The notes beneath the pieces are model-generated. The model saw only the letters and a list, made by a program, of their open reading frames with translations. It did not search any database and was not told the origin of the DNA. Made by a program: the position numbers and the translations under genes. This document shows positions 47,346 through 58,303 of a stretch of 64,000 nucleotides of DNA, in pieces. Source of the DNA: Girardinichthys multiradiatus (taxonomy: Eukaryota > Chordata > Actinopteri > Cyprinodontiformes > Goodeidae); the NCBI RefSeq assembly GCF_021462225.1, contig NC_061818.1, positions 17,071,462 to 17,135,461 of the forward strand, read 5' to 3'. Position 1 is the first letter of the stretch; the number at the start of each line of letters is the position of its first letter.

Positions 47346-48208
47346 CGGTGAATCCAATACAGTTCAGTGCACCCGAGTTTGTACTCAAACATTACATTTA
47401 GTATATGGTTCTTCTTCCTGTAACCATTCCAGCAACTTTTCACATCACATCACTAAGCTTAGAGTAACCTTAAAAGTATCACAGGAGGAGCAAAAGACAC
47501 ACATGCCTCAGTGTTAGTAAAATGGAGTGATATAACTTCTGTTACCCATCATCTTGCTGGGACAAGATACTGGAGTGCTGCCATACTTGATTTTAGAGGC
47601 TTCTTCGGACTTTGTGACAAAATGCTGTTTTCTGCACCATTTTTTCATTTTCTGTTTTCTTTGGACAAAGTACTTTTGAAGCTTATTTTTCCCTTCTGTT
47701 AAAAACACTTAATAGATGATGCTTCCATACAGGAAATCAATTGTTTCCCACCAGTGAGTGAAGACTATGAACAAATGAGGTCATATTTTTGGTTCTTAAA
47801 GCAGACCTTCATTCAAGGGTTGTAAGCACTGCTCAGGGCATTTTTCGGTAGCTGCTGTAGATGAATTTAGGATGATGCATTCCAGATTCTGCAAAGGAAG
47901 AAAAAGATGTCAGTGTGTAAGTGTCAGTATATTAAAACAACGGCATTCCTACCATGTGTACATATACAAGCATTTTTGATTTATACAACAGGAATATAAT
48001 AAAGGAATAACGTTTTTACTTTTCTAAAAGATGGACGTTTTTTTCAAAAAAACTACGTCTTTAAAGGATTTTATTTTTACAGAATAAATGTTGTACATCT
48101 TTCGACATTAATAATGTTACCTACAGTTATTCTTTATTGTGAGTAACATGTATTCCATTTGTTTCACAGTAAATTTCATTTTGAATTTTCACTACGTTTT
48201 CTTTATAA
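47346..48208. other. No recognised feature
   Basis: Short frames only. Confidence 0.4.
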
Positions 48209-48210
48209 TA

Positions 48211-49785
48211 CACTACTCAAAAAATAAAGGGAACACTCAAATAACACATCCTAGATCTCAATGAATGAAATATTCTCATTGATGGTTGTTTTTGTACAAA
48301 GTTGAATGTGCGGACAACAAAATCACACAAAAATCATCAATGGAAATTAAACGTATTAACCAATGGAGGCCTGGATTTGGAGTCACACACAAAATTAAAG
48401 TGGAAAAACACACTACAGGCTGATCCAACTTTGATGTAATGTCCTTAAAACAAGTCAAAATGAGGCCCAGTATTGTGTGTGGCCTCCATGTGTCTGTATG
48501 ACCTCCCTACGATGCCTGGGCATGCTCCTGATGAGACGGTGCATGGTCTCCTGAGGGATCTCCTCCCAGACCTGGACTAAAGCATCCGCCAACTCCTGGA
48601 CAGTCTGTGGTGCAACGTGACGTTGGTGGATGGAGCGAGACATGATGTCCCAGATGTGCTCAATCGGATTCATGTCTGGGGAACGGGCGGGCCAGTCCAT
48701 AGCTTCAATGTCTTCATCTTGCAGGAACTGCTGACACACTCCAGCCACATGAGGTCTAACATTGTCCTGCATTAGGAGCAACCCAGGGCCAACCGCACCA
48801 GCATATGGTCTCACAAGGGGTCTGAGGATCTCATCTCAGTACCTAATGGCAGTCAGGCTACCTCTGGCGAGGACATGGAGGGCCATGCGGCCCTCCAAAG
48901 AAATGCCACCCCACACCATTACTGACCCACTGCCAAACCAGTCATGCTGAAGGATGTTGCAGGCAGCAGATCGCTCTCCATGGTGTCTCCAGACTCTGTC
49001 ACATCTGTCACATGTGCTCAGTGTGAACCTGCTTTCATCTGTGAAGAGCACAGGGCGCCAGTGGCCAATTTGCCAATCCTGGTGTTCTCTGGCAAATGCC
49101 AAGCGTCCTGCATGGTGTTGGGCTGTGAGCACAACCCCCATTTGTGGACGTCGGGCCCTCATACCATCCTCATGGAGTCGGTTTCTAACCGTTTGTGCAG
49201 ACACATGCACATTTGTGGCCTGCTGGAGGTCATTTTGCAGGGCTCTGGCAGTGCTCTTCCTGTCCCTCCTTGCACAAAGGCGGAGGCACTGGTCCTGCTG
49301 CTGGGTTGTTGCCCTCCTACAGCCTCCTCCACGTCTCCTGGTGTACTGGCCTGTCTCCTGGTAGCGCCTCCAGGCTCTGGACACTACGCTGACAGACACA
49401 GCAAACCTTCTTGCCACAGCTCGCATTGATGTGCCATCCTGGATGAGCTGCACTACCTGAACCACTTGTGTGGGTTGTTGAGTCCGTCTCATGCTACCAC
49501 GAGTGTGAAAGCACCACCAACATTCAAAAGTGACCAAAACATCAGCCAGAAAGCATAGGTACTGAGAAGTGGTCTGTGGTCCCCACCTGCAGAACCACTC
49601 CTTTATTGAGTGTGTCTTGCTAATCACCAAAGATTTCCCCCTGTTGTCTATTTCATTTGTACAACAGCATGTGAAGTTGATTGATCAGTGTTGCTTCCTA
49701 AGTGGACAGTTTGATTTCACAGACGTTTGATTTACTTGGAGTTATATTCTGTTGTTGAGTATTCCCTTTATTTTTTTGAGCAGTG
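48211..49785 (-). mobile_element. Tc1-like transposon C, full length
   Basis: TA flanks at 48209-48210 and 49786-49787. Ends 'CACTACTCAAAAAATAAAGG' and, in complement, 'CACTGCTCAAAAAAATAAAG' are inverted repeats. It is 1,575 bp and contains the transposase below. Confidence 0.93.
48455..49630 (-). pseudogene. Tc1-like transposase C (DD34E) with one in-frame stop
   Basis: One frame runs from about 49495 ('[20 protein letters not shown]', the likely true start within the longer open stretch from 49630) to 48455, with a single stop at 48836-48838. The N-terminal half has paired helix-turn-helix sequence ('[19 protein letters not shown]') and a GRPR-like '[11 protein letters not shown]'. Catalytic motifs are '[10 protein letters not shown]', 'MQDNVRPHVA' and 'PDMNPIEHIWDIM', spacing 34. 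Otherwise intact. Confidence 0.92.
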
Positions 49786-49789
49786 TATA

Positions 49790-50002
49790 TTTATATACAG
49801 TGCTGTTAAAAAATATTCATTTATAACTCTTCACAATTTGCTACAGCCACAGACTTGAGTATGTTTGATGTGATAACCAACACAAAGTTTTGCATAACTG
49901 TGAAGTAGATGGAAAAGAATACTGTCATGCATCCATCGTCTATACCCATTGATATCTGTGCCGGCTGGTGGGGAAATGGATACATAGTTTTCAAGAGAGG
50001 TT
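49790..50002. other. No recognised feature
   Basis: Short spacer between the Tc1 element and the LTR-like repeat. Confidence 0.4.
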
Positions 50003-50491
50003 GTCATGATTTGTAGGTTTTGAGTTTTGTTTTGGATCTTGCTAATGATTGTTTCTTCTTTACTCCAGGTGGTGCTTTATTAGTTCTTTCCTTAGGTTTA
50101 GTTTCTTGTTTATTGTTGTATTTTGTTTATGGTGTAACTCTTGAGTTCTTGTTTATCTGTAAGATATTTTCTTAGGTTAAATTGTGTCCTTGTATTTCTG
50201 TTTAGTTCCAGTCATGGTTTGATTTTACTTTCTGGCATTGCAATCAGTCTCATTCAGCTCACCTGCTTCATGTAATCAGTCTCACTGCTTTCACCTGTGC
50301 TCTATTTATATTCATCCATTCTGTTTACTTCTTGCAGGAGAATACTGTTTGCCAAGCCTGTTCATGTTCTTGTCTGTTTGCCAATGCCAAGCTGTAAGTT
50401 TTTGGTTCTTATTAAACCATCTGTACTCAACAAGCTGCTCTTGGATGTCTGCACTTGGGGTCCACACCAAAAACCACATTCTGTGACAGAA
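50003..50491 (+). mobile_element. Solo-LTR-like repeat
   Basis: Starts TGTCATGATTTG and ends TCTGTGACA (TG...CA). It holds a TATA-like 'ctatttatattc' near 50303 and 'attaaacc' near 50413, in the order expected for an LTR in plus sense. Flanks 'gaggt' and 'gaact' are not an exact duplication. Confidence 0.5.
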
Positions 50492-50765
50492 CTTCTCAAT
50501 TTTTACAATTGGTTTTCAGTTTCAGGTTCTGATAAAGGTCCGATTTTTAGAGTGCATAATTAATAGTTGTCTTGTTAACAAATTTTTCAACCTGAGCTGC
50601 TGAACTCTGCAGCGCCTCCAGAATTACCATTTATTTATTAATTGATTAATTTATTTAGATCCCTATTAGATTTCATAAGCTTGAGAGCTACTTTCTACAG
50701 ACAATTTACATACAGGGGTTGGACAATGAAACTGAAACACCTGGTTTTAGACCACAATAATTTAT

Positions 50766-53700
50766 GAACCGTCACCTTAACGTGGTGGAGGGGTTTGAGT
50801 GCTCAAATGATCCTAGAGGCTATGGTGTCTGGGGCCTAAATGCCGGGGTCCCACCCTGGAGCCAGGCCTGGGGTCGGGACTCGTCGGAGAGCGCCTGGTG
50901 GCCGGGTTGCTCCTCGCGGGACCCGGCCGGGCCAAGCCCGAACGAGAGACGCGAGGCCATCCCCCAGTGGGCCCACCACCTGCAGGGGGAACCGTGAGGG
51001 ACCGGTGCAAAGAGGATTGGGTGGCGGACGAAGGTGGAGACCTCAACGGCCCGATCCCCGGATGCTTAGGCTGGCTCTAGGGACGTGGAATGTCACCTCG
51101 CTGGGGGGGAAGGAGCCTGAGCTTGTGCGGGAGGTCGAGAGATATCGACTAGAAATAGTCGGGCTCGCCTCCACGCACAGCGTGGGCTCTGGAACCCATC
51201 TCCTTGAGAGGGGTTGGACTCTCTTCTACTCTGGAGTGGCCCACGGGGAGAGGCGGCGGGCTGGTGTGGGTTTGCTTGTTGCCCCCCAGCTCAGCCGTCT
51301 CGTGTTGGGGTTTACCCCAGTGGATGAGAGGGTTGTATCCCTGCGCCTTCGGGTTGGGGAGAGGTCTCTGACTATCATTTCAGCTTACGGGCCGAGTGGT
51401 AGTGCAGAGTACCCTGCCTTCTTGGCGTCCCTGTCGGGGGTGCTGGATAGCGCCCCTCCCGGGGACTCCATTATTCTGCTGGGGGACTTCAACGCCCACG
51501 TGGGGAACGACAGTGACACCTGGAGAGGCGTGATCGGGAGGAATGGCCTCCCCGATCTGAATCCGAGTGGTGTTTTGTTATTGGACTTCTGTGCTAGTCA
51601 CGGATTGTCCATAACGAACACCATGTTCAAACTTAAGGGTGTCCATCAGTGCACTTGGCACCAGGACACCCTAGGCAGGAGGTTGATGATCGACTTTGTT
51701 GTCGTATCATCAGACCTTCGGCCGCATGTTTTGGACACTCGGGTGAAGAGAGGGGCTGAGCTGTCCACTGATCATCACCTGGTGGTGAGTTGGATCCGCT
51801 GGAGGAGGAGAAAGCCGGACAGACTCGGCAGGCCCAAGCGCATAGTGAGGGTCTGCTGGGAACGCCTGGCGGAGCCCTCGGCCAGGGATGTATTCAACTC
51901 CCACCTCCGGGAGAGCTTCGACCAGATCCCGTGGGATGTTGGAGACATAGAGTCCGAGTGGACCATGTTCTCTGCATCTATTGTCGATGCTGCTGCCCAT
52001 AGCTGCGGCCGTAAGGTCTGCGGTGCCTGTCGTGGCGGCAATCCCAGAACCCGGTGGTGGACACCGGCAGTAAGGGATGCTGTTAAGCTGAAGAAGGAGT
52101 CCTATCGGCTGTGGTTGGCTTGTGGGACTCCTGAGGCGGCTGACGGGTACCGTGAGGCCAAGCGTGCTGCGGCCCGGGCTGTGGCAGAGGCAAAAACTCG
52201 GGCCTGGGAAGAGTTCGGTGAGGCCATGGAGAAGGACTACCGGTTGGCCTCGAAGCGATTCTGGCAAACCGTCCGGCGCCTCAGGAGGGGGAAGCAGTGC
52301 TTTGCCAACACTGTTTATAGTGGGGGCGGGAGACTGCTGACCTCGACAGAGGACATTATCGGGCGGTGGAAGGAGTACTTCGAGGATCTCCTCAATCCTG
52401 CCATCACGCATTTCGTGGTGGAAACAGAGGCTGGGAACTCGGGGTTGGATTCTTTCATCACCCAGGCTGAAGTCACCGAGGTGGTTAAAAAGCTCCGCGG
52501 TGGCAAGGCTTCGGGGGTGGATGAGATCTGCCCTGAGTACCTCAAGTGTCTGGATGTTGTAGGGCTGTCATGGTTGACACGCCTCTTCAACATTGCGTGG
52601 CGGTCGGGGACAGTGCCTCTGGACTGGCAGACTGGGGTGGTGGTCCCCATTTATAAGAAGGGGGACCGGAGGGTGTGTTCCAACTACAGGGGGATCACAC
52701 TCCTCAGCCTCCCTGGTAAGGCCTACGCCAGGGTATTGGAGAGGAGAGTCCGACCGATAGTCGAACCTCGGCTTCAGGAGGAACAGTGTGGTTTTCGTCC
52801 CAGCCGTGGAACACTGGACCAGCTCTATACCCTCTACAGGGTGCTCGAGGGTTCATGGGAGTTTGCCCAACTGGTTCACATGTGTTTTGTGGACCTGGAG
52901 AAGGCATTCGACTGTGTTCCTCGTGATGCCCTGTGGGGGGTGCTCCAGGAGTATGGAATCGGGGGCCCTTTATTAGGGGCCATCCGGTCCCTGTACGAGC
53001 GGAGCAGGAGTTTGGTCCGCATTGCCGGCACTAAGTCGGACCTGTTCCCAGTGCATGTTGGACTCCGGCAGGGCTGCCCTTTGTCGCCGGTCCTGTTCAT
53101 AACTTTTATGGACAGGATTTCTAGACGCAGCCAAGGGCCGGAGGGGGTCTGGTTTGGGGACCAGTGGATTTCGTCTCTTCTTTTTGCGGATGACGTGGTC
53201 CTGCTGGCCCCCTCTAGCCAAGACCTACAGCATGCGCTGTGGCGGTTCGCAGCCGATTGTGAAGCGGCTGGGATGAGGATCAGCTCCTCCAAGTCCGAGG
53301 CCATGGTACTCGACCGGAAAAGGGTGGCTTGTCCTCTTCAGGTTGGAGGGGAGTTCCTGCCTCAAGTGGAGGAGTTTAAGTATCTCGGGGTTTTGTTCAC
53401 GAGTGAGGGAAGAATGGAGCGGGAGATCGACAGACGGATCGGTGCAGCTGCCACAGTAATGGGGGCGCTGTGCCGGTCCATTGTGGTGAAGAGAGAGCTG
53501 AGCCGAAAAGCAAAGCTCTCAATTTACTGGTCGGTCTACGTTCCTACCCTCACCTATGGCCATGAACTTTGGGTCATGACTGAAAGAACGAGATCACGGA
53601 TACAAGCGGCTGAAATGAGCTTCCTCCGTAGGGTGGCCGGGCACTCCCTTAGAGATAGGGTGAGGAGCTCGGCCATCCGGGAGGAGCTCGGAGTAGAGCC

Positions 53701-53996
53701 GCTGCTCCTCCACATTGAGAGGAGCCAGTTGAGGTGGCTCGGGCATCTATACCGGATGCCTCCTGGACGCCTTCCTCGGGAGGTGTTCCAGGCACGTCCC
53801 ACCGGGAGGAGGCCCAGGGGACGGCCCAGGACACGCTGGAGGGACTATGTCTCTCGGCTGGCCTGGGAACGCCTTGGGCTCCCCCTGGAGGAGCTGGAGG
53901 AGGTGTCTGGAGAGAGGGACGTCTGGGCGTCTCTGCTGAGTCTGCTGCCCCCGCGACCCGGTCCTGGATAAGCGGAAGACGACGAACGAACGAATG
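50766..53996 (+). mobile_element. Full-length RTE-type LINE (Rex3/RTE-like)
   Basis: Flanked by the 7-bp duplication AATTTAT (50759-50765 and 53997-54003) within the left part of Tc1 element E. It has a 5' UTR of about 75-300 bp, one long ORF, and a very short 3' UTR ending in a GAAC/GAAT tetranucleotide tail, all typical of RTE-clade elements. GC content is visibly higher than the host. The RTE label is by layout (single ORF, APE plus RT, no RNase H, short 3' end). A related clade cannot be excluded. Confidence 0.9.
50840..53971 (+). CDS. LINE ORF2-type protein: endonuclease and reverse transcriptase, intact
   Basis: 1,043 uninterrupted codons. The first 74 residues are Arg/Pro/Gly-rich, and the true start may be Met75 at 51062, where homology begins ('[16 protein letters not shown]'). 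The AP endonuclease spans about residues 80-315: 'TWNV' ~82, '[10 protein letters not shown]' ~215, '[10 protein letters not shown]' ~309. RT runs from about 490 to 800: '[12 protein letters not shown]' ~750 and the catalytic 'FADD' ~783. A thumb and an Arg-rich C-terminus follow ('[15 protein letters not shown]'). No RNase H. The enzyme nicks target DNA and reverse-transcribes its own RNA there. All key residues I can check are present, so this copy may be active. A damaged sister copy is at 61517-63497. Confidence 0.93.
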   Translation: MPGSHPGARPGVGTRRRAPGGRVAPRGTRPGQARTRDARPSPSGPTTCRGNREGPVQRGLGGGRRWRPQRPDPRMLRLALGTWNVTSLGGKEPELVREVERYRLEIVGLASTHSVGSGTHLLERGWTLFYSGVAHGERRRAGVGLLVAPQLSRLVLGFTPVDERVVSLRLRVGERSLTIISAYGPSGSAEYPAFLASLSGVLDSAPPGDSIILLGDFNAHVGNDSDTWRGVIGRNGLPDLNPSGVLLLDFCASHGLSITNTMFKLKGVHQCTWHQDTLGRRLMIDFVVVSSDLRPHVLDTRVKRGAELSTDHHLVVSWIRWRRRKPDRLGRPKRIVRVCWERLAEPSARDVFNSHLRESFDQIPWDVGDIESEWTMFSASIVDAAAHSCGRKVCGACRGGNPRTRWWTPAVRDAVKLKKESYRLWLACGTPEAADGYREAKRAAARAVAEAKTRAWEEFGEAMEKDYRLASKRFWQTVRRLRRGKQCFANTVYSGGGRLLTSTEDIIGRWKEYFEDLLNPAITHFVVETEAGNSGLDSFITQAEVTEVVKKLRGGKASGVDEICPEYLKCLDVVGLSWLTRLFNIAWRSGTVPLDWQTGVVVPIYKKGDRRVCSNYRGITLLSLPGKAYARVLERRVRPIVEPRLQEEQCGFRPSRGTLDQLYTLYRVLEGSWEFAQLVHMCFVDLEKAFDCVPRDALWGVLQEYGIGGPLLGAIRSLYERSRSLVRIAGTKSDLFPVHVGLRQGCPLSPVLFITFMDRISRRSQGPEGVWFGDQWISSLLFADDVVLLAPSSQDLQHALWRFAADCEAAGMRISSSKSEAMVLDRKRVACPLQVGGEFLPQVEEFKYLGVLFTSEGRMEREIDRRIGAAATVMGALCRSIVVKRELSRKAKLSIYWSVYVPTLTYGHELWVMTERTRSRIQAAEMSFLRRVAGHSLRDRVRSSAIREELGVEPLLLHIERSQLRWLGHLYRMPPGRLPREVFQARPTGRRPRGRPRTRWRDYVSRLAWERLGLPLEELEEVSGERDVWASLLSLLPPRPGPG

Positions 53997-54047
53997 AATT
54001 TATTAGTATGGTGTAGGGCCTCCTTTTCCGGCCAATACAGCATCAAA

Positions 54048-55118
54048 TCATCTTGGGAATGACATATACAAGTCCTGCACAGTGATCAGAGGGATTTTAA
54101 GCCATTCGTCTTGCAGGATAGTGGCCAGGTCACTACGTGATACTGGTGGAGGAAAACGTTTCCTGACTCGCTCCTCCAAAACACCCCAAAGTGGCTCAAT
54201 AATATTTAGATCTGGTAACTGTGCAGGCCATGGGAGATGTTCTATTTCACTTTCATGTTCATCAAACCAATCTTTCACCAGTCTTGCTGTGTCTTGCTGT
54301 GTGCGCAAGACTGTGCGCCCACCAGTCTTGCTGTGTCTTGCTGTGTGCGCAAGACTGTGCGCCCACCAGTCTTGCTGTGTGGGCGCATTATCATCCTGAT
54401 ACGCGGCACCGCCTTCAGGATACAATGTTTGAACCATTGGATGGACATGGTCCTCAAGAATGGTTCGGTAGTCCTTGGCAGTGACGCGCCCATCTAGCAC
54501 AAGTATTGGGCCAACGGAATGCCATGATATGGCAGCCCAAACCATCACTGATCCACCCCCATGCTTCACTCTGGGCATGCAACAGTCTGGGTGGTACGCT
54601 TCTTTGGGGCTTCTCCACACCGTAACTCTCCTGGATGTGGGGAAAACAGTAAAGGTGGACTCATCAGAGAACAATACATGTTTCACATTGTCCACAGCCC
54701 AAGATTTGCGCTCCTTGCACCATTGAAACCGACGTTTGTCATTGGCATGAGTGACCAAAGGTTTGGCTATAGCAGCCCGGCCGTGTATATTGACCCTGTG
54801 GAGCTCCCGACGGACAGTTCTGGTGGAAACAGGAGAGTTGAGGTGCACATTTAATTCTGCCGTGATTTGGGCAGCCGTGGTTTTATGTTTTTTGGATACA
54901 ATCCGGGTTAGCACCCGAACATCCCTTTCAGACAGCTTCCTCTTGCGTTCACAGTTAATCCTGTTAGATGTGGTTCGTCCTTCTTGGTGGTATGCTGACA
55001 TTACCATGGATACCGTGGCTCTTGATACATCACAAAGACTTGCTGTCTTGGTCACATATGCGCCAGCAAGACGTGCACCAACAATTTGTCCTCTTTTGAA
55101 CTCTGGTATGTCACCCAT
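54048..55118 (-). CDS. Tc1-like transposase E, open but with an expanded 44-bp repeat
   Basis: 356 uninterrupted codons starting 'MGDIPEFKRGQIVGARLAGA' with a helix-turn-helix head. Catalytic motifs are 'VLFSDESTFTV', 'YQDDNAP' and 'LPDLNIIEPLWG'. Between the second Asp and the Glu there are 64 residues instead of the usual 34-36, because a 44-bp unit is present about 2.4 times at 54276-54380. The extra residues would fall inside the catalytic core, so activity is unlikely despite the open frame. The C-terminus ends 'VQDLYMSFPR'. The gene is complete because the LINE landed outside it. Confidence 0.9.
   Translation of the reverse strand: MGDIPEFKRGQIVGARLAGAYVTKTASLCDVSRATVSMVMSAYHQEGRTTSNRINCERKRKLSERDVRVLTRIVSKKHKTTAAQITAELNVHLNSPVSTRTVRRELHRVNIHGRAAIAKPLVTHANDKRRFQWCKERKSWAVDNVKHVLFSDESTFTVFPTSRRVTVWRSPKEAYHPDCCMPRVKHGGGSVMVWAAISWHSVGPILVLDGRVTAKDYRTILEDHVHPMVQTLYPEGGAAYQDDNAPTQQDWWAHSLAHTARHSKTGGRTVLRTQQDTARLVKDWFDEHESEIEHLPWPAQLPDLNIIEPLWGVLEERVRKRFPPPVSRSDLATILQDEWLKIPLITVQDLYMSFPR
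54276..54380. repeat. 44-bp tandem repeat within the transposase
   Basis: Units starting 'caccagtcttgctgtgtctt' begin at 54276 and 54320, with a 17-bp partial unit at 54364. Each unit also holds internal repeats of 'cttgctgtgt' and the near-palindrome 'gcgcaagactgtgcgc'. Confidence 0.95.
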
Positions 55119-55389
55119 AATGTTGTGTTCATTTCAATATTTTGAGCAAAACTGTGCTCTTACCCTGCTAATTGAACCTTCACACTCTGCTCTTACTGGT
55201 GCAATATGCAATCAATGAAGACTGGCTACCAGGCTGGTCCAATTTAGCCATGAAACCTCCCACACTAAAATGACAGGTGTTTCAATTTAATTGTTCAACC
55301 TCTGTAATACAATATCAATACGTTTGCATGTTAAAACAAAAACAAAAAAATTTATTAAAATTGATTAAACCAGAAAACAAACATTTTAT

Positions 55390-56875
55390 AAACATCGCCT
55401 ATGACTCAGAAAACAAAAACCTTCTCAAGAGTTTCTTAAAAGAGACTTTTCCAGATGCTTCAATAACTGCCAGGGGTAATTTATTCCATATAGTTACAGC
55501 TCTAAAGAAAATTGATCTACAAACGGCTTCAGTCCTGGGTCTTGGATAGACGAAATGACAATGACAGGCTTGTCTGGTGGAATAATTGTGTTGATCTCTC
55601 ACATAACATAAGCACCCATGTAAATAAGCAGGTTGTCCGCTATGGCATATATTTCTAAAGAAGCATAAAAAATTATACTTAAGTCTTTCTTCTACCCTGA
55701 GCCATGACAGACGTTCATGAAGAGCAACAGAGCTCTGTCTACAGTCAAATAGATAACAACCCAGTGCCAATCTAGCAACTTTATTCTAGTCTGAAGTTTA
55801 AACAGGTGTTTTTTGGATGCCCCAGACCACATCACAGAACAGTAATCCAGGTGGGATAATACCAAAAACTGAACCACCAGCACTATGGAAGCAGGGGTCA
55901 GAAGTGAGCTACATCTCTTTATACAAGACATATTTCTACCCATTTTCTTTACAGTTGAACTGATGTGCTTCTTCCATGACAGCTGTTCATCAACTATTAC
56001 TCCGAGGGGTTTCACGTCCTGCACTTGCTCAATTTCCATCCCCTTAAACATAATATGAAGTTCATCACTGGGCTGATGTCTAGATTTAAATAGCATACTC
56101 CTTGTTTTCGATACATTCAAAATAAACTTGTTCTCATTTATCCAGCCTTGTTGCAGCTGTAGATCAGACTGCAGTGTAAGTCTCAGCTCTGCCATATTCC
56201 TTGCAGCATAATAGACTGTAGTGCCATCTGCATAAAGAGTTGTACTATACTTTTTAAAGACATGTGGCATGTCATTTAAAAAAAAGTGAGAAAAGTAGCT
56301 GTCCTGTGGCACACCACACTGTAAATATTTAGGAGAAGAACTCCCATTGCAAAATACAGATTGGCATCTACAGGTTAGGTAACTTCTTATCCAGTTTAGT
56401 GGTGTGTAAGAGAAACTATATGCAGATAGCTTCTCTAGTAACAGGTCATAATCTAAGTCAAAAGCAGCACTAAAATCTAGAAAAACTGCACCCACCATCA
56501 TTCTGTTGTCAACATTGGTTAGCCATCGATCAATCATCTTTCTCAATGCAGTACGAGTTGAGTGATTTTCCTTATATCCATGCTGTGATTCAAAATGTAA
56601 TTTATTTACATTTAAATATTTGAAAATCTGTACGAAAACCTATTTTTCTATTAGTTGCTCAGGATGGGAAGGATACTAATTGGCCTACTATTTACTGCTG
56701 AGAAGGCATGACTTTTATTGTTGAGGAGAGGAATTATTTTGGCAGATTTCCATGCCTGGAGAAAGATTCCTTGTGCCCAACTTAGATATAGTATGTGACA
56801 CACTGGAACAGCTATCTTATTCGCTGCTAATCTACCATCCTCATCAATTCCTGAATTTAAAAAATACAAAACCAT
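55390..56875 (-). pseudogene. CR1/Jockey-type LINE reverse transcriptase remnant
   Basis: Minus-strand frames at 56875-56651, 56546-55692 and 55770-55399 form the RT from fingers to tail: 'AVFLDFSAAFD' (first Asp), 'LQCGVPQDSYFSHFFL', then 'LYADGTTVYY' in place of the usual YADD, and a C-terminal tail ending near 55399. Frameshifts lie near 56600 and 55740. The endonuclease is missing. The Asp-to-Gly change at the catalytic site and the frameshifts make it dead. Rex1/Babar or another Jockey-superfamily clade is likely but not resolved. Confidence 0.85.
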
Positions 56876-56879
56876 GTTT

Positions 56880-58090
56880 TGTTTTCCTTTGAATTTGTTT
56901 GATATAAATATTAATTTAATATAAATTGTTATCCCAACACATTTTGCGTACTCTTATGAGACATATGAGCCAAATAAGGTCAAACCAGTCTACAATAATT
57001 TATTTCTGCATGCCCATAGTAGGTTTCAGCTGTCTAAGTTTATTGCCAAAACTTGCTCTTTAATCAATCTGAATGGCACTAGATCATAGCACTCTTGAGA
57101 CTTAGCATTTTAAACATGTTCCCAGATCACTACACAAATCTCTCTGTGTTCAGGTTGGAACCATACAGGTTTGAGAGGATTCAAAGGGGTAATATCAAAT
57201 TAAACACACAAGTCACTTCCCTTCTACACACTGATCACACATTTATGAGTTGAGCTTTCAATAGTCCGATAAGGCAAACATTTTAAACCATTGGTCTAAG
57301 ACTGTGGCTTGTTTGTCCAGAGGCCATCAAGCATAGATGATTGTTGAACCTCTAAGCCCCTTCTTCACTTTGAAACATAAAAGTGGGTTTTTAGTTAAGA
57401 AATCTACCAAGCACACATGCAACCTGCACCAGCCAATCTACAGATTTGGATGTGTTTCAATAAGATGGCAGTTTGCTAAACTGACACATTATAAAGCAAA
57501 CTAGACACATACCCCGTGCAGGCAAAATTACCACGCAATCTCTCATAGCATGGCAGGCTGAAATGTGCACAATTAGTTTTCCGCCACAAAATTTGTGGGT
57601 GGCATCTGCTCACACCTAAGATAGGATTGTTCTCGTGAATGTTCTGGAAACATGGTTCTGAGAATGTCTCTCTATTATATGCAGCACAATGAACAGTAAT
57701 TCAGACCATGCCAGCTCTCAGGTCAGGGCTTGGCAACTCTCAAGGCTGTCTCCTGGCACATTATCTAGAAGCACATTGAGCTGTCAGGCTATAAGGGAAG
57801 ACATTCGGAACCTTTACCGCTCAATATAAAACTCAGAGTAATTTCCCTGTCTTGATGACCATTTTGCCACAGCATCTGCATAAACTATTTTTGCTTAAGA
57901 ATATAAATAAATGTAGCCTTATTGCATTGCCAGGAGACACAAATGATTGGTTTATTTATTTATATTTAACAGGAATGTTTGATAATTTGGGATTAAAAGT
58001 GTTTTTTGTAAATTATTCCAGAAAGAAAAATGTAAGCACAAGTTTAAAATTATCTTAGACTTTTCTCTAATCCACATAGTCAGAATTATA
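56880..58090. other. Stretch without a recognised gene
   Basis: AT-rich. A 68-codon plus frame at 57852-58058 has no known motif. Confidence 0.45.
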
Positions 58091-58303
58091 TGCAGTGAGG
58101 AAAAGTAAGTATTTGATCACACTGCGACTTTCCGAGTTCTCCCACTTAGAAATCATGGAGGGGTCTGAAATTTTCATCTTAGGTGCAAGTCCACAGTGAG
58201 ACATAATCTAAAAAAAAAAAAATCCAGAATACAATATATGACTTTTTAATAATTTGTGTTTTACTGCTGCAAATAAGTATTTGAACACCTGTGAAAATCA
58301 ATG

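Larger units (their letters stand above)
50713..55304 (-). mobile_element. Tc1-like transposon E, carrying a full-length LINE insertion
   Basis: TA flanks at 50711-50712 and 55305-55306. Ends 'CAGGGGTTGGACAATGAAAC' and, in complement, 'CAGAGGTTGAACAATTAAAT' are inverted repeats. Removing the 3.2-kb LINE and its 7-bp duplication leaves about 1.35 kb, a normal Tc1 length. Confidence 0.92.

Noticed and set aside
48944..49429. 161-codon plus-strand frame across Tc1 element C
   Set aside because: It is antisense to a clear DD34E transposase and shows no domain.
51710..52411. 233-codon frame on the strand opposite the intact LINE
   Set aside because: It mirrors a GC-rich coding region, has no motif, and disappears in the diverged LINE copies.
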